Shown here piece by piece: positions 25,689 to 35,681 of a stretch of 64,000 nt of DNA. Made by a program: the position numbers and the translations under genes. This DNA is from Variovorax boronicumulans (lineage in GTDB: Bacteria > Pseudomonadota > Gammaproteobacteria > Burkholderiales > Burkholderiaceae_C). The notes beneath the pieces were generated by a model. That model searched no databases. It was not told where the DNA came from and worked only from the letters and a program-made list of their open reading frames with translations. The stretch covers positions 62,001 through 126,000 of the forward strand of contig NZ_VEDO01000009.1 of NCBI RefSeq assembly GCF_007677875.1, written 5' to 3'. Position 1 is the first letter of the stretch. Each line of letters begins with the position of its first letter.

Positions 25689-26372
25689 TCAGGGATTCCA
25701 GTGGAGGAAGTTGCGGTACAGCGCCAGACCATGCGCTGCGCTCTTCTCCGGGTGGAACTGGGTCGCAAAAATATTATCGCGGGCGATGGCGCAGGTAAAG
25801 GTTTCGCCGTACTCCGTCAAGCCCGCACTGTGGTTCGGATCCGACGGTCGCGCGTAAAAACTGTGCACGAAGTAGAACCAGCTCTGGTCCGGCACCTCGC
25901 CCCACACCGGGTGGCGGCGCCCGCCGGGCTGCTGCTGCGCCACGCGGTTCCAGCCCATCTGCGGTACCTTGTAACGGCTGCCATCGGGCTGGATGCGCCC
26001 CTGCAACTCGAAGCGCAGCACCTCGCCGGCGATCAGGCCCAGGCCCAGCGTGAAGCCGCCCGCATCGCCGGCACGCGTTTCGGCGCTGCGGTCCAGCAGC
26101 ATCTGCATGCCCACGCAAACGCCGAACAGGGGCTTGCTGGCCGCGGCCTCGAGCACCGACTCCATCAGGCCGGAGTCGCGCAGCTCGCGCATGCAGTCGG
26201 GCATGGCGCCCTGGCCCGGGAGCACCAAGCGCGTGGCAGCGCGCACCTGGGCCGGGTCGCTGGTCACGACCACATGCACGCCCTCGCCAGCGGCGGCCGC
26301 CTGCACGGCCTGAGACACCGAGCGCAGATTGCCCATGCCGTAGTCGACCACGGCCACGGTGTTGCCAGCCAT
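25689..26372 (-). CDS. hisH: Imidazole glycerol phosphate synthase, glutaminase subunit
   Basis: A 227-residue class I glutamine amidotransferase starting [20 protein letters not shown]. The nucleophile is the Cys of [11 protein letters not shown], with the His-x-Glu pair in [12 protein letters not shown] and oxyanion motif [10 protein letters not shown]. It supplies ammonia to HisF. The ATG overlaps the hisB stop codon by one base. Confidence 0.96.
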   Translation of the reverse strand: MAGNTVAVVDYGMGNLRSVSQAVQAAAAGEGVHVVVTSDPAQVRAATRLVLPGQGAMPDCMRELRDSGLMESVLEAAASKPLFGVCVGMQMLLDRSAETRAGDAGGFTLGLGLIAGEVLRFELQGRIQPDGSRYKVPQMGWNRVAQQQPGGRRHPVWGEVPDQSWFYFVHSFYARPSDPNHSAGLTEYGETFTCAIARDNIFATQFHPEKSAAHGLALYRNFLHWNP

Positions 26373-27004
26373 TACAGCGAACCCTTGGTGGAAGGAATGG
26401 TGCCCAGCGCGCGCGGGTCGAACTCCAGCGCACCGCGCAGTGCGCGTGCGAAGGCCTTGAACACGGTCTCGCACTGGTGGTGCGCGTTCACGCCGCGCAG
26501 GTTGTCGATGTGCAGCGTCACGAAAGCGTGGTTGACGAAGCCCTGGAAGAACTCGTGCGTGAGCTGGGTGTCGAACGCGCCGATCATGCCGCTCGTGAAC
26601 GGCACATGGAGCACCAGGCCTGGACGGCCTGAAAAGTCGATCACGACCCGGCTCAGCGCTTCGTCCAGCGGCACGTAGGCGTGGCCGTAGCGACGGATGC
26701 CCTTCTTGTCGCCGATGGCCTTGGCCACGGCCTGGCCCAGCGTGATGCCCACGTCTTCCACGGTGTGGTGGCCGTCGATGTGCAGGTCGCCTTCCACCGC
26801 GATGTCCAGGTCGATCAGGCCATGGCGCGCGATCTGGTCGAGCATGTGGTCGAAGAAGCCGATGCCGGTGGCCAGCTTGGCCTGGCCCGTGCCGTCCAGG
26901 TTCACGCGCACCGTGATCTTGGTTTCGGCGGTGTTGCGGCTGATCTCGGCCGTGCGTGCCAATGGCGCCATCGGCGCGGTGGGGGTGGGAACTAGGCTGC
27001 TCAT
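26372..27004 (-). CDS. hisB: Imidazoleglycerol-phosphate dehydratase
   Basis: A 210-residue monofunctional IGPD (no HisN-type phosphatase domain). It has the metal-binding repeats [12 protein letters not shown] and [16 protein letters not shown], and [14 protein letters not shown] near the N-terminus. The first 15 residues ([20 protein letters not shown]) are a variable tail; a later start is possible but the first ATG overlaps hisC by 4 bases, the common coupling. Histidinol phosphatase must be encoded elsewhere. Confidence 0.95.
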   Translation of the reverse strand: MSSLVPTPTAPMAPLARTAEISRNTAETKITVRVNLDGTGQAKLATGIGFFDHMLDQIARHGLIDLDIAVEGDLHIDGHHTVEDVGITLGQAVAKAIGDKKGIRRYGHAYVPLDEALSRVVIDFSGRPGLVLHVPFTSGMIGAFDTQLTHEFFQGFVNHAFVTLHIDNLRGVNAHHQCETVFKAFARALRGALEFDPRALGTIPSTKGSL

Positions 27005-28089
27005 AGGGACTGCTGCAGGGCCCGCAGCATCTGGGCGTTGTCGTCGGCGCTGCCGACCGTCAGGCGCAGGCAGTTGGCCAGCAAGGGATGCATTTTAGAA
27101 ACGTTCTTCACGAGCACGCCGCGGGCCTTCATGCCGTCGAACACGGCCTGGGCAGCGCCCTCCCCGCCCGGCACGCGCACGAGCACCATGTTGGCGTCGC
27201 TCTTCCAGACCTTGAGGCCCAAGACGCGCAGCGCCGGCAGCAAGGCATCGCGCTGTGTCCGCAGATCGGCGGCCTGGGCGTCGAACACCTCGGCGTGCTC
27301 CAGCGCGAACAGCGCGCACTCGGCGTTGAGCACGCTGATGTTGTAGGGCGGTCGCACCTTGTCGATCTCGGCGATCAGCGCGGACGGGCCCATCATGTAG
27401 CCCAGGCGCACGCCGGCCAGGCCGAACTTGCTCAGCGTGCGCATCAGCAGCACATGGCCGTGGCGCGCCACGCGGTCGATGTAGGAGCGGCTCGCAAAGG
27501 GCTGGTAGGCCTCGTCCATGACCACGAGGCCAGGTGCGGCGGCCACGATGTGCTCGATGACCGCGTCGTCCCACAGGTTGGCCGTGGGGTTGTTCGGGTA
27601 GGCCAGGTAGACGATGGCGGGCTGGTGCTCTTCGATCGCGGCCAGCATGGCGGCCTCGTCGAGTTCGAAGTCGGCCGTGAGCGGCACGCCGACGAAGTTC
27701 AGGCCCTGCAGCTGCGCACTCATGGCGTACATCACGAAGCCGGGCACGGGCGCGAGGATGGTGGCGCCGGGCCGGTCGCAGGCCATGGCCAGCAGCGAGA
27801 TCAGCTCGTCCGAGCCATTGCCCAGCATGAGGCCGAAGCCTTCGGGCAGCTGCGCATGGCGCGCCAGCGCCTGGCGCAGGTCTTCGAGCCGGCTGCCAGG
27901 GTAGCGGTTGAGTTCCACCGCGCCCAGGCGCTGGCCCAACGCCTGCTGCAGCGCGGGCGGCAGCCGGTACGGGTTCTCCATCGCGTCCATCTTGAGCAGG
28001 CCGGTGGCGTCCTGCACGGCATAGGCGTGCATGGACTGCACGTCCTGGCGGATCAGCTTGGCGAGGCGGGGATCGATGGCGGCGGTCAT
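27001..28089 (-). CDS. hisC: Histidinol-phosphate aminotransferase
   Basis: A 362-residue class I/II PLP aminotransferase. The cofactor Lys is in [17 protein letters not shown] contacts lie in [19 protein letters not shown] and [11 protein letters not shown]. The N-terminus ([20 protein letters not shown]) fits the HisC family. It converts imidazole acetol phosphate to histidinol phosphate with glutamate as donor. It overlaps hisD by 4 bases and hisB by 4 bases. Confidence 0.96.
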   Translation of the reverse strand: MTAAIDPRLAKLIRQDVQSMHAYAVQDATGLLKMDAMENPYRLPPALQQALGQRLGAVELNRYPGSRLEDLRQALARHAQLPEGFGLMLGNGSDELISLLAMACDRPGATILAPVPGFVMYAMSAQLQGLNFVGVPLTADFELDEAAMLAAIEEHQPAIVYLAYPNNPTANLWDDAVIEHIVAAAPGLVVMDEAYQPFASRSYIDRVARHGHVLLMRTLSKFGLAGVRLGYMMGPSALIAEIDKVRPPYNISVLNAECALFALEHAEVFDAQAADLRTQRDALLPALRVLGLKVWKSDANMVLVRVPGGEGAAQAVFDGMKARGVLVKNVSKMHPLLANCLRLTVGSADDNAQMLRALQQSL

Positions 28090-29405
28090 GGATTCAGGCG
28101 CAGTTCAGCGGCGCGCGCGTGGGCCTGCAGGCCCTCGCCGTGGGCCAGCACGGAGGCGATGGGGCCCAGCACCTGGGCGCCCGCGGCGCTGACCTCGATC
28201 AGGCTGCTGCGCTTCTGGAAGTCGTAGACACCCAGCGGGCTGGAGAAGCGCGCCGTGCCCGAGGTGGGCAGCACATGGTTGGGGCCGGCGCAGTAGTCAC
28301 CCAGGCTCTCGCTCGTGTAGGCGCCCAGGAAGATCGCGCCGGCATGCTTGAGCAGCGGCTCCCAGCGCTGCGGCTCCGCGCTGCTGACTTCCAGGTGCTC
28401 GGGCGCGATGCGGTTGCTGATGGCGCAGGCCTCTTCCATGCCGTGCGTGTGGATCAGCGCGCCACGGCCGTTCAGGCTCGCGGCGATGATCTCGGCGCGC
28501 GGCATGGTGGGCAGCAGGCGGTCGATCGCTTCCTGCACGGCGTCGATGTACGCTGCGTCGGGGCACAGCAGGATGCTTTGCGCCAGCTCGTCGTGCTCCG
28601 CCTGGCTGAACAGATCCATGGCCACCCAGTCGGCCGGCGTGCTGCCGTCGGCCAGCACCAGGATCTCGCTGGGGCCGGCGATCATGTCGATGCCCACCGT
28701 GCCGAACACGCGGCGCTTGGCCGCCGCCACGTAGGCGTTGCCAGGGCCCGTGATCTTGTCCACGGCCGGCACCGTGGCCGTGCCGTAGGCCAGCGCGGCC
28801 ACGGCCTGGGCGCCGCCAATGGTGAAGGCTCGGGTCACGCCGGCGACATAGGCAGCGGCCAGCACCAGCATGTTCTTCTCGCCGCGCGGGGTCGGCACGA
28901 CCATGATGATCTCGCCGACGCCGGCCACATGGGCGGGAATCGCGTTCATGAGCACGCTGGACGGATAAGCCGCCTTGCCGCCCGGCACGTAGATGCCCAC
29001 GCGGTCCAGCGGCGTGACCTTCTGGCCCAGCAGCGTGCCGTCGGCATCGCGGTAGCTCCAGCTTTCGCCGCTCGCCTTCTTCTGTGCCTCGTGGTAGGCG
29101 CGGACACGTTGCGCGGCGGCCTGCAGGGCCTCGCGCTGGGCGGCAGGCAGGCCGTCGAAGGCGGCCTTCAACTCCTCGGGCTGGAGCGTGAGCGCCTGCA
29201 GATCGGGCGCGTCCAGTCCGTCGAAGCGGCGCGTGGACTCCAGGACGGCGGCGTCGCCACGCTGCTGCACGTCGGCCAGGATCTCCGCCACGCGCTGCTC
29301 GATGGCCGCGTCGGTGTCGGCCGACCAGTGCAGCCGCGCCTTGAACTGTGTCTCGAAATCGGCCTGGGACGTGGCCAGGCGCAGCGGGCGGGCGGTCAAC
29401 GTCAT
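28086..29405 (-). CDS. hisD: Histidinol dehydrogenase
   Basis: A 439-residue zinc enzyme with conserved blocks [68 protein letters not shown] and the C-terminal [20 protein letters not shown]. It performs the last two steps of histidine synthesis (histidinol to histidine) with two NAD. The start overlaps hisG by 4 bases, consistent with tight coupling. Confidence 0.97.
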   Translation of the reverse strand: MTLTARPLRLATSQADFETQFKARLHWSADTDAAIEQRVAEILADVQQRGDAAVLESTRRFDGLDAPDLQALTLQPEELKAAFDGLPAAQREALQAAAQRVRAYHEAQKKASGESWSYRDADGTLLGQKVTPLDRVGIYVPGGKAAYPSSVLMNAIPAHVAGVGEIIMVVPTPRGEKNMLVLAAAYVAGVTRAFTIGGAQAVAALAYGTATVPAVDKITGPGNAYVAAAKRRVFGTVGIDMIAGPSEILVLADGSTPADWVAMDLFSQAEHDELAQSILLCPDAAYIDAVQEAIDRLLPTMPRAEIIAASLNGRGALIHTHGMEEACAISNRIAPEHLEVSSAEPQRWEPLLKHAGAIFLGAYTSESLGDYCAGPNHVLPTSGTARFSSPLGVYDFQKRSSLIEVSAAGAQVLGPIASVLAHGEGLQAHARAAELRLNP

Positions 29406-30058
29406 GCCGGACTCCCAGCCGAGGCGCGCACCGCGGCGGCGAAGCCGTCGATGATCCCGCGCAGCGGGCCCTGCTTGCGCTTGAGCGCGGCCTGGTTCAC
29501 AACCAGACGCGAGCTGATGTCCATGATGCGCTCGACCTCGACCAGGCCGTTGGCGCGCAGCGTGTTGCCGGTGGAAACCAGGTCGACGATGGCATCGGCC
29601 AGGCCCGTCAGCGGCGCCAGTTCCATGCTGCCGTAGAGCTTGATGAGGTCCACGTGCACACCCTTGGTGGCGAAGAAGTCGCGCGCGATGCCCACGTACT
29701 TGGTGGCCACGCGCAGGCGCGAGCCCTGGCGCACGGCCGAGGCGTAGTCGAAGTCCTTGCGCACGGCCACGCTGATGCGGCAGCGTGCGATGTCCAGGTC
29801 CAGCGGCTGGTACAGGCCCTGGCCGCCGTGCTCGATCAACGTATCGCGGCCCGTGATGCCGAGGTCGGCGCCGCCGTACTCGACATAGGTCGGCACGTCG
29901 GTGGCGCGCACCAGCACCACGCGCAGCTCCGGCTGGTTGGTCGCGAGGATCAGCTTGCGCGAGGTCTCGGGGTCTTCCAGCACCTCGATGCCGGCCGCGC
30001 GCAGCAGCGGCAGCGTCTCGTCGAAGATGCGTCCCTTGGACAAGGCCAGCGTGATCAT
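29402..30058 (-). CDS. hisG: ATP phosphoribosyltransferase, short form
   Basis: A 218-residue catalytic subunit starting [20 protein letters not shown], of the short (HisG-S) type that lacks the C-terminal allosteric ACT-like domain. The PRPP-binding loop is [13 protein letters not shown]. Short HisG needs the HisRS-like partner HisZ for activity and feedback control; no hisZ is present in this window. It catalyses the committed step, ATP plus PRPP to phosphoribosyl-ATP. Its start overlaps murA by 4 bases. Confidence 0.96.
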   Translation of the reverse strand: MITLALSKGRIFDETLPLLRAAGIEVLEDPETSRKLILATNQPELRVVLVRATDVPTYVEYGGADLGITGRDTLIEHGGQGLYQPLDLDIARCRISVAVRKDFDYASAVRQGSRLRVATKYVGIARDFFATKGVHVDLIKLYGSMELAPLTGLADAIVDLVSTGNTLRANGLVEVERIMDISSRLVVNQAALKRKQGPLRGIIDGFAAAVRASAGSPA

Positions 30059-31335
30059 GCTTTCACCCGTTCGATGTCGGCGCCGATGCCGCGCAGCTTG
30101 GTTTCCATGCGGTCATAACCGCGGTCCAGGTGGTAGACGCGGTCGACCAGGGTTTCGCCATCGGCCACCAGGCCGGCGATGACCAGGCTGGCGGAAGCGC
30201 GCAGGTCCGTCGCCATCACGGTGGCGCCCGACAGGCGCGGCGCACCTTCGATCAGCGCGACCTTGCCGTCGATCTGGATGCGCGCGCCCAGGCGCATCAG
30301 CTCGTTCACGTGCATGAAGCGGTTCTCGAAGATCGTCTCGGTGACCTTGCTCGCGCCCTGCGAGATGCAGTTGAGCGCCATGAACTGGGCTTGCATGTCG
30401 GTCGGAAAGCCCGGGTACTCGGTGGTGCGGAAGTTCTGCGCACGCAGGAATTCGTAGGCCGGCGCGTCGGCCTGCACGCGCACCCCGCCCTCCACCGCTT
30501 GCACGCGGGCACCGGCGTCGCGCAGCTTTTCGATCACGGCGTCCAGGTGGTCGGCGCGGGCGCCCTGCAGCAGCACATCGCCGCCCGTGGCGGCCACGGC
30601 GCACAGGAAGGTCCCGGCCTCGATGCGGTCGGCCACCACGGCGTGCTGGCAGCCGTGCAGCCGCTCCACGCCCTCGATCACGATGCGGCGCGTGCCGTGG
30701 CCATGGATGCGCGCGCCCATGGCGATCAGCATCTCGGCGAGGTCGGGGATCTCGGGCTCCTGGGCCGCGTTCTCGAGCACCGTCTCGCCTTCGGCCAGCG
30801 CGGCGGCCATCAGGAAGTTCTCGGTGCCGGTCACGGTGACCATGTCGGTCGTGATGTGGGCGCCGCGCAGCCGGGTGCGGCCCTCCGGCAGCCGGGCGAC
30901 CATGTAGCCGTGCTCGACCACGATCTGCGCACCCATGGCCTGCAGGCCCTTGATGTGTTGGTCCACCGGCCGCGAACCGATCGCGCACCCCCCGGGCAAC
31001 GACACGGTGGCGTGGCCGAAGCGCGCCAGCAGCGGACCCAGGGCGAGCACCGAGGCGCGCATGGTCTTGACCAGCTCGTACGGCGCCTCGGGCCTGGAGA
31101 GCGCGCGCGCGTTGACGGCCACGCGGCCGTCCTCGTGCTGCTCGACCCCCACGCCCATGTTGCGGATCAGCTTGAGCATGGTGGCCACGTCCTGCAGGTG
31201 CGGGACATTGGACAGCTCGACCGTGTCCTCGGTCAGCAGGGCGGCGCACAGCTCGGGCAGAGCCGCGTTCTTGGCGCCGGAAATGCGCACCTCGCCGCTC
31301 AGGCGGCGGCCGCCGCGAATCAACAGTTTGTCCAT
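30055..31335 (-). CDS. murA: UDP-N-acetylglucosamine 1-carboxyvinyltransferase
   Basis: A 426-residue EPSP synthase-fold protein starting [20 protein letters not shown]. The catalytic Cys is present in [17 protein letters not shown], so a fosfomycin-sensitive enzyme is predicted; [12 protein letters not shown] near the N-terminus and the C-terminal [16 protein letters not shown] are typical. It transfers enolpyruvate to UDP-GlcNAc, the first committed peptidoglycan step. It lies 56 bases after bolA and overlaps hisG. Confidence 0.97.
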   Translation of the reverse strand: MDKLLIRGGRRLSGEVRISGAKNAALPELCAALLTEDTVELSNVPHLQDVATMLKLIRNMGVGVEQHEDGRVAVNARALSRPEAPYELVKTMRASVLALGPLLARFGHATVSLPGGCAIGSRPVDQHIKGLQAMGAQIVVEHGYMVARLPEGRTRLRGAHITTDMVTVTGTENFLMAAALAEGETVLENAAQEPEIPDLAEMLIAMGARIHGHGTRRIVIEGVERLHGCQHAVVADRIEAGTFLCAVAATGGDVLLQGARADHLDAVIEKLRDAGARVQAVEGGVRVQADAPAYEFLRAQNFRTTEYPGFPTDMQAQFMALNCISQGASKVTETIFENRFMHVNELMRLGARIQIDGKVALIEGAPRLSGATVMATDLRASASLVIAGLVADGETLVDRVYHLDRGYDRMETKLRGIGADIERVKA

Positions 31336-31391
31336 CAGAAGCCGATCAGGAAATCAGGCCCGTGCGCGAGGCCGCGGGCGAAGGGAAGCGC

Positions 31392-31643
31392 TCAGTGCTG
31401 GGGCCTGCCCTGCGCCGCCCATTCGTCGGGCGTCAGGGTCTTCATCGACAGCGCATGCACTTCGTCGTTGCGTATTTTCTCACCCAGCGTCGCGTAGACC
31501 ATCTGGTGGCGCTGGATGGGCCGCTTGCCCGCGAAGGCAGCGGAAACAATGGTGGCGTACCAATGCCGGCCGTCGCCCTGCACGTGCAGATGCTCGCAGG
31601 CCAGGCCGGCGGCGATCAGGGAGCGGAGTTGGTCGGCAGTCAT
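31392..31643 (-). CDS. BolA/IbaG family iron-sulfur metabolism protein
   Basis: An 83-residue BolA-fold protein starting MTADQLRSLIAAGLACEHLH, with the conserved GDGRHWYATIVSAAFAGKRP, QRHQMVYATLG and the C-terminal VHALSMKTLTPDEW. It is close to IbaG (YrbA), whose gene neighbours murA and mla genes in many proteobacteria. IbaG works with monothiol glutaredoxins in iron-sulfur handling. The gene sits 10 bases after the ABC permease gene. Confidence 0.93.
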   Translation of the reverse strand: MTADQLRSLIAAGLACEHLHVQGDGRHWYATIVSAAFAGKRPIQRHQMVYATLGEKIRNDEVHALSMKTLTPDEWAAQGRPQH

Positions 31644-31653
31644 GGTGGGCGGT

Positions 31654-32409
31654 CTAGTTTCGGATCTTGTACCCGGTGCGCAGCAGGTGCACCGCGATCG
31701 CGCTCACGACGACGAGCGCCGTGCCCACGATGGCCAGGCTGGTCCAGGGCGAGATGTCGGACAGACCGAAGAAGCCGTAGCGGAAGCCGTCGATCATGTA
31801 GAAGAACGGATTCAGGTGGCTCACCGTCTGCCAGAAGCTGGGCAGCGAGTGGATGGAATAGAACACGCCCGACAGAAAGGTCATGGGCATGATCAGGAAG
31901 TTCTGGAACGCCGCCATCTGGTCGAACTTCTCCGCCCACAGGCCGGCGATGACGCCCAGCGCGCCCAGCAGCGCCGCACCCAGCACGGCAAACACGAGGA
32001 TCCACAGCGGCGCGACCATGTGCACACCCGTGAAGCCCACCGTGACCAGGAACACGCCGAAGCCCACGAGCACGCCGCGCACCACGGAAGAGCCCACGTA
32101 GGCCACAAACCAGCTCCAGTGCGACAGCGGCGTGAGCAACACGAACACCAAACTGCCCATGATCTTGCTCTGGATCAGCGAGGACGAACTGTTGGCGAAC
32201 GCGTTCTGCAGCACGCTCATCATCACCAAGCCAGGCACCAGGAAGGCGGTGTAGCCGATGGTGTCGTAAACCTTGACCTTGTCCTCCAGCACATGGCCGA
32301 AGATCAAGAGATAGAGCACGGCCGTGAGCACGGGCGCCGCCACGGTCTGGAAACCGACCTTCCAGAAGCGCAACACTTCCTTGTAGAACAGGGTCTGCCA
32401 GCCGCTCAT
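31654..32409 (-). CDS. ABC-2 type transporter permease (YadH-like)
   Basis: A 251-residue permease starting MSGWQTLFYKEVLRFWKVGF, with six predicted membrane segments and the ABC-2 signature near the third to fifth helices (FLSGVFYSIHSLPSFWQTVS, LNPFFYMIDGFRYGFFGLSD). It pairs with the ATPase gene, whose stop overlaps its start by one base. YadGH homologues are exporters of unknown substrate; location between mla and murA hints at an envelope role, which is inference. Confidence 0.92.
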   Translation of the reverse strand: MSGWQTLFYKEVLRFWKVGFQTVAAPVLTAVLYLLIFGHVLEDKVKVYDTIGYTAFLVPGLVMMSVLQNAFANSSSSLIQSKIMGSLVFVLLTPLSHWSWFVAYVGSSVVRGVLVGFGVFLVTVGFTGVHMVAPLWILVFAVLGAALLGALGVIAGLWAEKFDQMAAFQNFLIMPMTFLSGVFYSIHSLPSFWQTVSHLNPFFYMIDGFRYGFFGLSDISPWTSLAIVGTALVVVSAIAVHLLRTGYKIRN

Positions 32410-33341
32410 CAGGCCACCAATGCCTCGGGGTTGCGTTCGGCGGCCATGACCTGCAGGAACACGTCCTCCAGGTCGGCCTTGCGGATTTCCACGTCTTCCA
32501 CCGTGAGGCCGGCCTGGCGCACGGCCGCCAGGTACTGCTCGATCTCGAGCGCGCCCTGTGCCGGCAACTGCACGATGCGGCCGGTCACACGCGCAGTGCG
32601 GGCCAATGCCGGCGGCAATTCGCGGTCGATCTTGAAGCGCAGCACGTTGCTGGAGGCGGACCGCAGCAGTTCACTGGTCTCGGCCAGCGCCACCATGCGG
32701 CCCTGTTTGAGCATGCCGATGCGGGTGCACAAGGCTTCGGCTTCTTCGAGATAGTGGGTGGTCAGCAGAACGGTGTGGCCCTGCTTGTTGAGCCTGGCGA
32801 TGAACTGCCACAGCGTCTGGCGCAGTTCCACGTCCACGCCGGCCGTGGGCTCGTCCAGCACGATCACGGGCGGGCGGTGCACCAGGGCCTGAGCCACGAG
32901 CACGCGCCGTTTCATGCCGCCGGAGAGCTGCCGCATGTTGGCATTCGCCTTGTCGGCCAGCCCCAGGCTTTCGAGCAACTCGTCGATCCAGGCCGCGTTG
33001 TTGCGCACGCCAAAGTAGCCGGACTGGATCCGCAGCGCCTCGCGCACGTTGAAGAAGGGGTCGAACACCAACTCCTGGGGCACCACGCCGAGCTTGCGGC
33101 GGGCTTGCGCGAAATCGCCCTGCACGTCGTGCCCGTGCACGGTTACGCGGCCGCTGCTGGCGCGCGAAAGGCCTGCGAGGATGCTGATCAGCGAGGTCTT
33201 GCCGGCGCCGTTCGGCCCGAGCAGGCCGAAGAACTCGCCCTCGCCGATGTCGAAGCTGACACCATCGAGCGCACGGAAGGGGGAGGTGCCGCTGCGACCT
33301 GCATAGGTCTTGCTGACGGACTGAAACGAGATGGCGGGCAT
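32409..33341 (-). CDS. ABC transporter ATP-binding protein (YadG-like)
   Basis: A 310-residue ATPase: Walker A GPNGAGKTSLISI, signature LSGGMKRRVLVAQAL, Walker B VIVLDEPTAGVD and the His switch LTTHYLEEAEAL. A C-terminal extension of about 80 residues (from ETSELLRSASSNVLRFKI) is typical of ABC-2 exporter ATPases. It follows mlaB by about 50 bases and is coupled to its permease gene. Confidence 0.94.
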   Translation of the reverse strand: MPAISFQSVSKTYAGRSGTSPFRALDGVSFDIGEGEFFGLLGPNGAGKTSLISILAGLSRASSGRVTVHGHDVQGDFAQARRKLGVVPQELVFDPFFNVREALRIQSGYFGVRNNAAWIDELLESLGLADKANANMRQLSGGMKRRVLVAQALVHRPPVIVLDEPTAGVDVELRQTLWQFIARLNKQGHTVLLTTHYLEEAEALCTRIGMLKQGRMVALAETSELLRSASSNVLRFKIDRELPPALARTARVTGRIVQLPAQGALEIEQYLAAVRQAGLTVEDVEIRKADLEDVFLQVMAAERNPEALVA

Positions 33342-33394
33342 GGGGAACCCGGCATTCTAAAGGCCGCCGGCTTTTGCTGCTGGCGGCGGAAGCT

Positions 33395-33664
33395 TCAGAC
33401 CGCAGCGGGCAGCAGCAGGTCGACGCCGTAGAGCTTGGCCAGCGCGCGCAGCCGCTCGGGCAGCGCGCGTACCGTGAAGCCACGGCCCTGGCTCATGCTC
33501 TCGCGGCGGCATTGCAGCAGCACGGCCAGCGCGGAGGAATCGAAGCGCTGCAGCGCGCTGGCGTCCACCAGCACCGGGCCGGTCTGCGAGGCCAGCCCTT
33601 GCAACAGCATGTGCAAGGAGGCCGAGGCCTCCGCATGCGTCAGCGCAGCCGGCAAGACCAGCAT
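33395..33664 (-). CDS. mlaB: STAS-domain protein MlaB
   Basis: An 89-residue STAS domain starting MLVLPAALTHAEASASLHML, with ASALQRFDSSALAVLLQCRR matching the conserved core around the Ser. MlaB binds and stabilises the MlaF ATPase in the MlaFEDB complex that returns phospholipids from the outer membrane. The ATG overlaps the mlaC stop codon by one base. It is shorter than typical ORFs and easily missed, but context is decisive. Confidence 0.92.
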   Translation of the reverse strand: MLVLPAALTHAEASASLHMLLQGLASQTGPVLVDASALQRFDSSALAVLLQCRRESMSQGRGFTVRALPERLRALAKLYGVDLLLPAAV

Positions 33665-34308
33665 CAGCCGGCCTTCTTGTCGTTGGACTTGTTGCGCTGG
33701 GCGAGCGCCGCGATCAGGCCGTCGATGCCCTTGGCGTTGATCTCCTGGGCGAACTGGCTGCGGTACGTTTCGACAAGCCAGATCCCCATCACGTTCAGGT
33801 TGTAGATCTTCCAACCGTTGGCCTCGCCGGGCGTCTTCTCGAGCCGGTAGTCCAGTTGCACCGGATCGCCACGGCCGCGCACTTCCGAGCGCACCACGAC
33901 TTCCTTGTCTTCGGGACTCGCGCGCAGCGGCCGAACGGAGATTTCCTGGTCGCTGACCTGTGCCAGCGCACCCGAGTACGTGCGCACCAGCAGCACCTTG
34001 AACTCGTCCTGCAGCTTCTGCTTCTGCGCATCCGTCGCCTGGCGCCAGGCCGGGCCCACTGCGGAAGCCGTCATGCGCTGGAAGTTCACATTGGGCATGA
34101 TCTTGGTGTCGACCAAAGCGATGATCTTGCTGACGTCACCTGCCTGGATGGACTTGTCGGCCTTGATCGAGGCCAGCACCTCGGTCGACAGGCGCGAGAT
34201 CAACGCGTCCGGCGCCTCGTCGGCTGCCAGCGCCAGCCCGGACATGGTCTGGGCCAGCACCAGGCTGGCCACGCCGGCCCAACGGGCCACATCTCTGCGA
34301 TTCATCAT
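33664..34308 (-). CDS. mlaC: Periplasmic phospholipid-binding protein MlaC
   Basis: A 214-residue precursor starting MMNRRDVARWAGVASLVLAQ with a signal peptide ending near ALAADEAP. The mature part has the Tol_Tol_Ttg2 family features (MPNVNFQRMTASAVGPAWRQ, FKVLLVRTYSGALAQ, and WKIYNLNVMGIWLVETYRSQ near the C-terminus). It ferries phospholipids between MlaA in the outer membrane and MlaFEDB in the inner membrane. GGAG lies about 10 bases before the first ATG. The NRR sequence near the start could also be a Tat signal. Confidence 0.94.
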   Translation of the reverse strand: MMNRRDVARWAGVASLVLAQTMSGLALAADEAPDALISRLSTEVLASIKADKSIQAGDVSKIIALVDTKIMPNVNFQRMTASAVGPAWRQATDAQKQKLQDEFKVLLVRTYSGALAQVSDQEISVRPLRASPEDKEVVVRSEVRGRGDPVQLDYRLEKTPGEANGWKIYNLNVMGIWLVETYRSQFAQEINAKGIDGLIAALAQRNKSNDKKAG

Positions 34309-34419
34309 GATGCTCTCTCTCCAGAAGGCACGCGCCTTCATGTGTGCGTGGGGTGTTGGAAGCGACAGCCGGCGTGCGGGTTCCGCAGCGGGCCTCACGG
34401 GTGCAACTGAATGTGCCGA

Positions 34420-35157
34420 TTAGCGTGCGCGCGGCAACATGCTCGGCACATTCGGATCATCGACCTGACCGTTGTAGGAGTCGGCACCCCGCCATTGCAG
34501 GTAGATGTCGCGCGTGAACGTGTATTTGTCCAACGCCGCCTCTTCCAGCACATTGCTCGCGCGCAGCAGCTGGGCGCGGGTGGAGACGATGCGCAGCCCA
34601 TACAGGCCGTAGCGTGCGCCCTCGTCGTCCAGGTGCGCCACCGGGTTGCCCCAGGTGTCGACCGGCAGCGCCGCGGTGTCGCGGACAGTGGAAGGGCCCA
34701 GCAGCGGCAGCACGAGGTACGGCCCGGTCGGAACCCCCCAACGACCGAGCGTCTTGCCGAAGTCCTCGCGATGGCGCGGGATGTCCGCGTCGCTGGCGAT
34801 GTCGATGAGTCCACCGAGTCCGAACACGGTGTTGACCTGCACGCGGAAAAAGCTCTCGACCGCAGCCTGCCCGCGCAACTGCAGCAGCGCATTCACGGCG
34901 CTCCAGGCGTCGGCCAGGTTGTTGAAGAAGTTGCGCACCCCAGTGCGCACCGGGCTCGGCAAGGTGTCGTTGTAGACCTGGGCCACCGGCTTGAGCACGG
35001 CACGGTCCACGCCCTCATTGAAGCTGTAGATGGTCCGGTTGAATGGCTCCAGCGGATCCCTGGGATCGGCGTTGGGGCCGGTGGCGCAACCGCCGAGCAA
35101 AGCCAGCGCCAGCACGCCGACGGCGATGGCTGGAGTACGGACGACAAAAGACTTCAT
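34420..35157 (-). CDS. mlaA: Outer-membrane phospholipid-removing lipoprotein MlaA (VacJ)
   Basis: A 245-residue lipoprotein precursor starting MKSFVVRTPAIAVGVLALAL, with the lipobox LGGC and lipidated Cys24. The MlaA signature DPRDPLEPFNRTIYSFNEGV, FFNNLADAW and the GRWGVPTGPYLVLPLLGPST block are all present. MlaA removes misplaced phospholipids from the outer leaflet. In this organism the gene is inside the mla operon (after mlaD), the normal betaproteobacterial arrangement, rather than separate as in enterobacteria. Confidence 0.95.
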   Translation of the reverse strand: MKSFVVRTPAIAVGVLALALLGGCATGPNADPRDPLEPFNRTIYSFNEGVDRAVLKPVAQVYNDTLPSPVRTGVRNFFNNLADAWSAVNALLQLRGQAAVESFFRVQVNTVFGLGGLIDIASDADIPRHREDFGKTLGRWGVPTGPYLVLPLLGPSTVRDTAALPVDTWGNPVAHLDDEGARYGLYGLRIVSTRAQLLRASNVLEEAALDKYTFTRDIYLQWRGADSYNGQVDDPNVPSMLPRAR

Positions 35158-35170
35158 GGCGTGGCTACCT

Positions 35171-35653
35171 TCATTTTTTTGCTGCGGGCGCAGGTGGAGC
35201 ATCCGCAGCCTTGTTGTAGAGGAACTGGCCGATCAGATTTTCCAGCACGACGGCCGACTGTGTGGTCGTCACCGTGTCGCCGGCGGCGAGGTTCTTTTCG
35301 TCGGCACCGGCCTCGATGCCGATGTACTGCTCCCCGAGGAGGCCGCTGGTCAGAATCTTGAGCGAACTGTCCTTGGGAAAAGTGTAGCGACTCTGCATCG
35401 ACAGCGTCACGCGCGCCTGAAAGCTCTTGTCATCAAATTCGATGGCGTCGACGCGGCCGACGACCACGCCCGCGCTCTTGACCGCCGCCTTGGGCTTCAG
35501 GCCGCCGATGTTGTCGAACTTGGCCGCGATCTGGTAGGTGGACGACAGGTTCAGACTGGTCAGGTTGGCCGCGCGCAGCGCGAGGAACAGGATGGCGGCC
35601 GCGCCCAGCAGCACGAACAAGCCCACCCACACATCCGTCTTGGAACGTTGCAT
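35171..35653 (-). CDS. mlaD: Outer-membrane lipid asymmetry protein MlaD (MCE domain)
   Basis: A 160-residue protein starting MQRSKTDVWVGLFVLLGAAA: one N-terminal TM helix, then an MCE domain (residues about 40-115, YQIAAKFDNIGGLKPKAAVK, GVVVGRVDAI, LLGEQYIGIE), and a short Ala/Pro tail. It forms the hexameric periplasmic ring on MlaE. It follows mlaE by 28 bases. Confidence 0.95.
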   Translation of the reverse strand: MQRSKTDVWVGLFVLLGAAAILFLALRAANLTSLNLSSTYQIAAKFDNIGGLKPKAAVKSAGVVVGRVDAIEFDDKSFQARVTLSMQSRYTFPKDSSLKILTSGLLGEQYIGIEAGADEKNLAAGDTVTTTQSAVVLENLIGQFLYNKAADAPPAPAAKK

Positions 35654-35681
35654 CGATCGATCCTAGAGACCCGCCGGGTCT

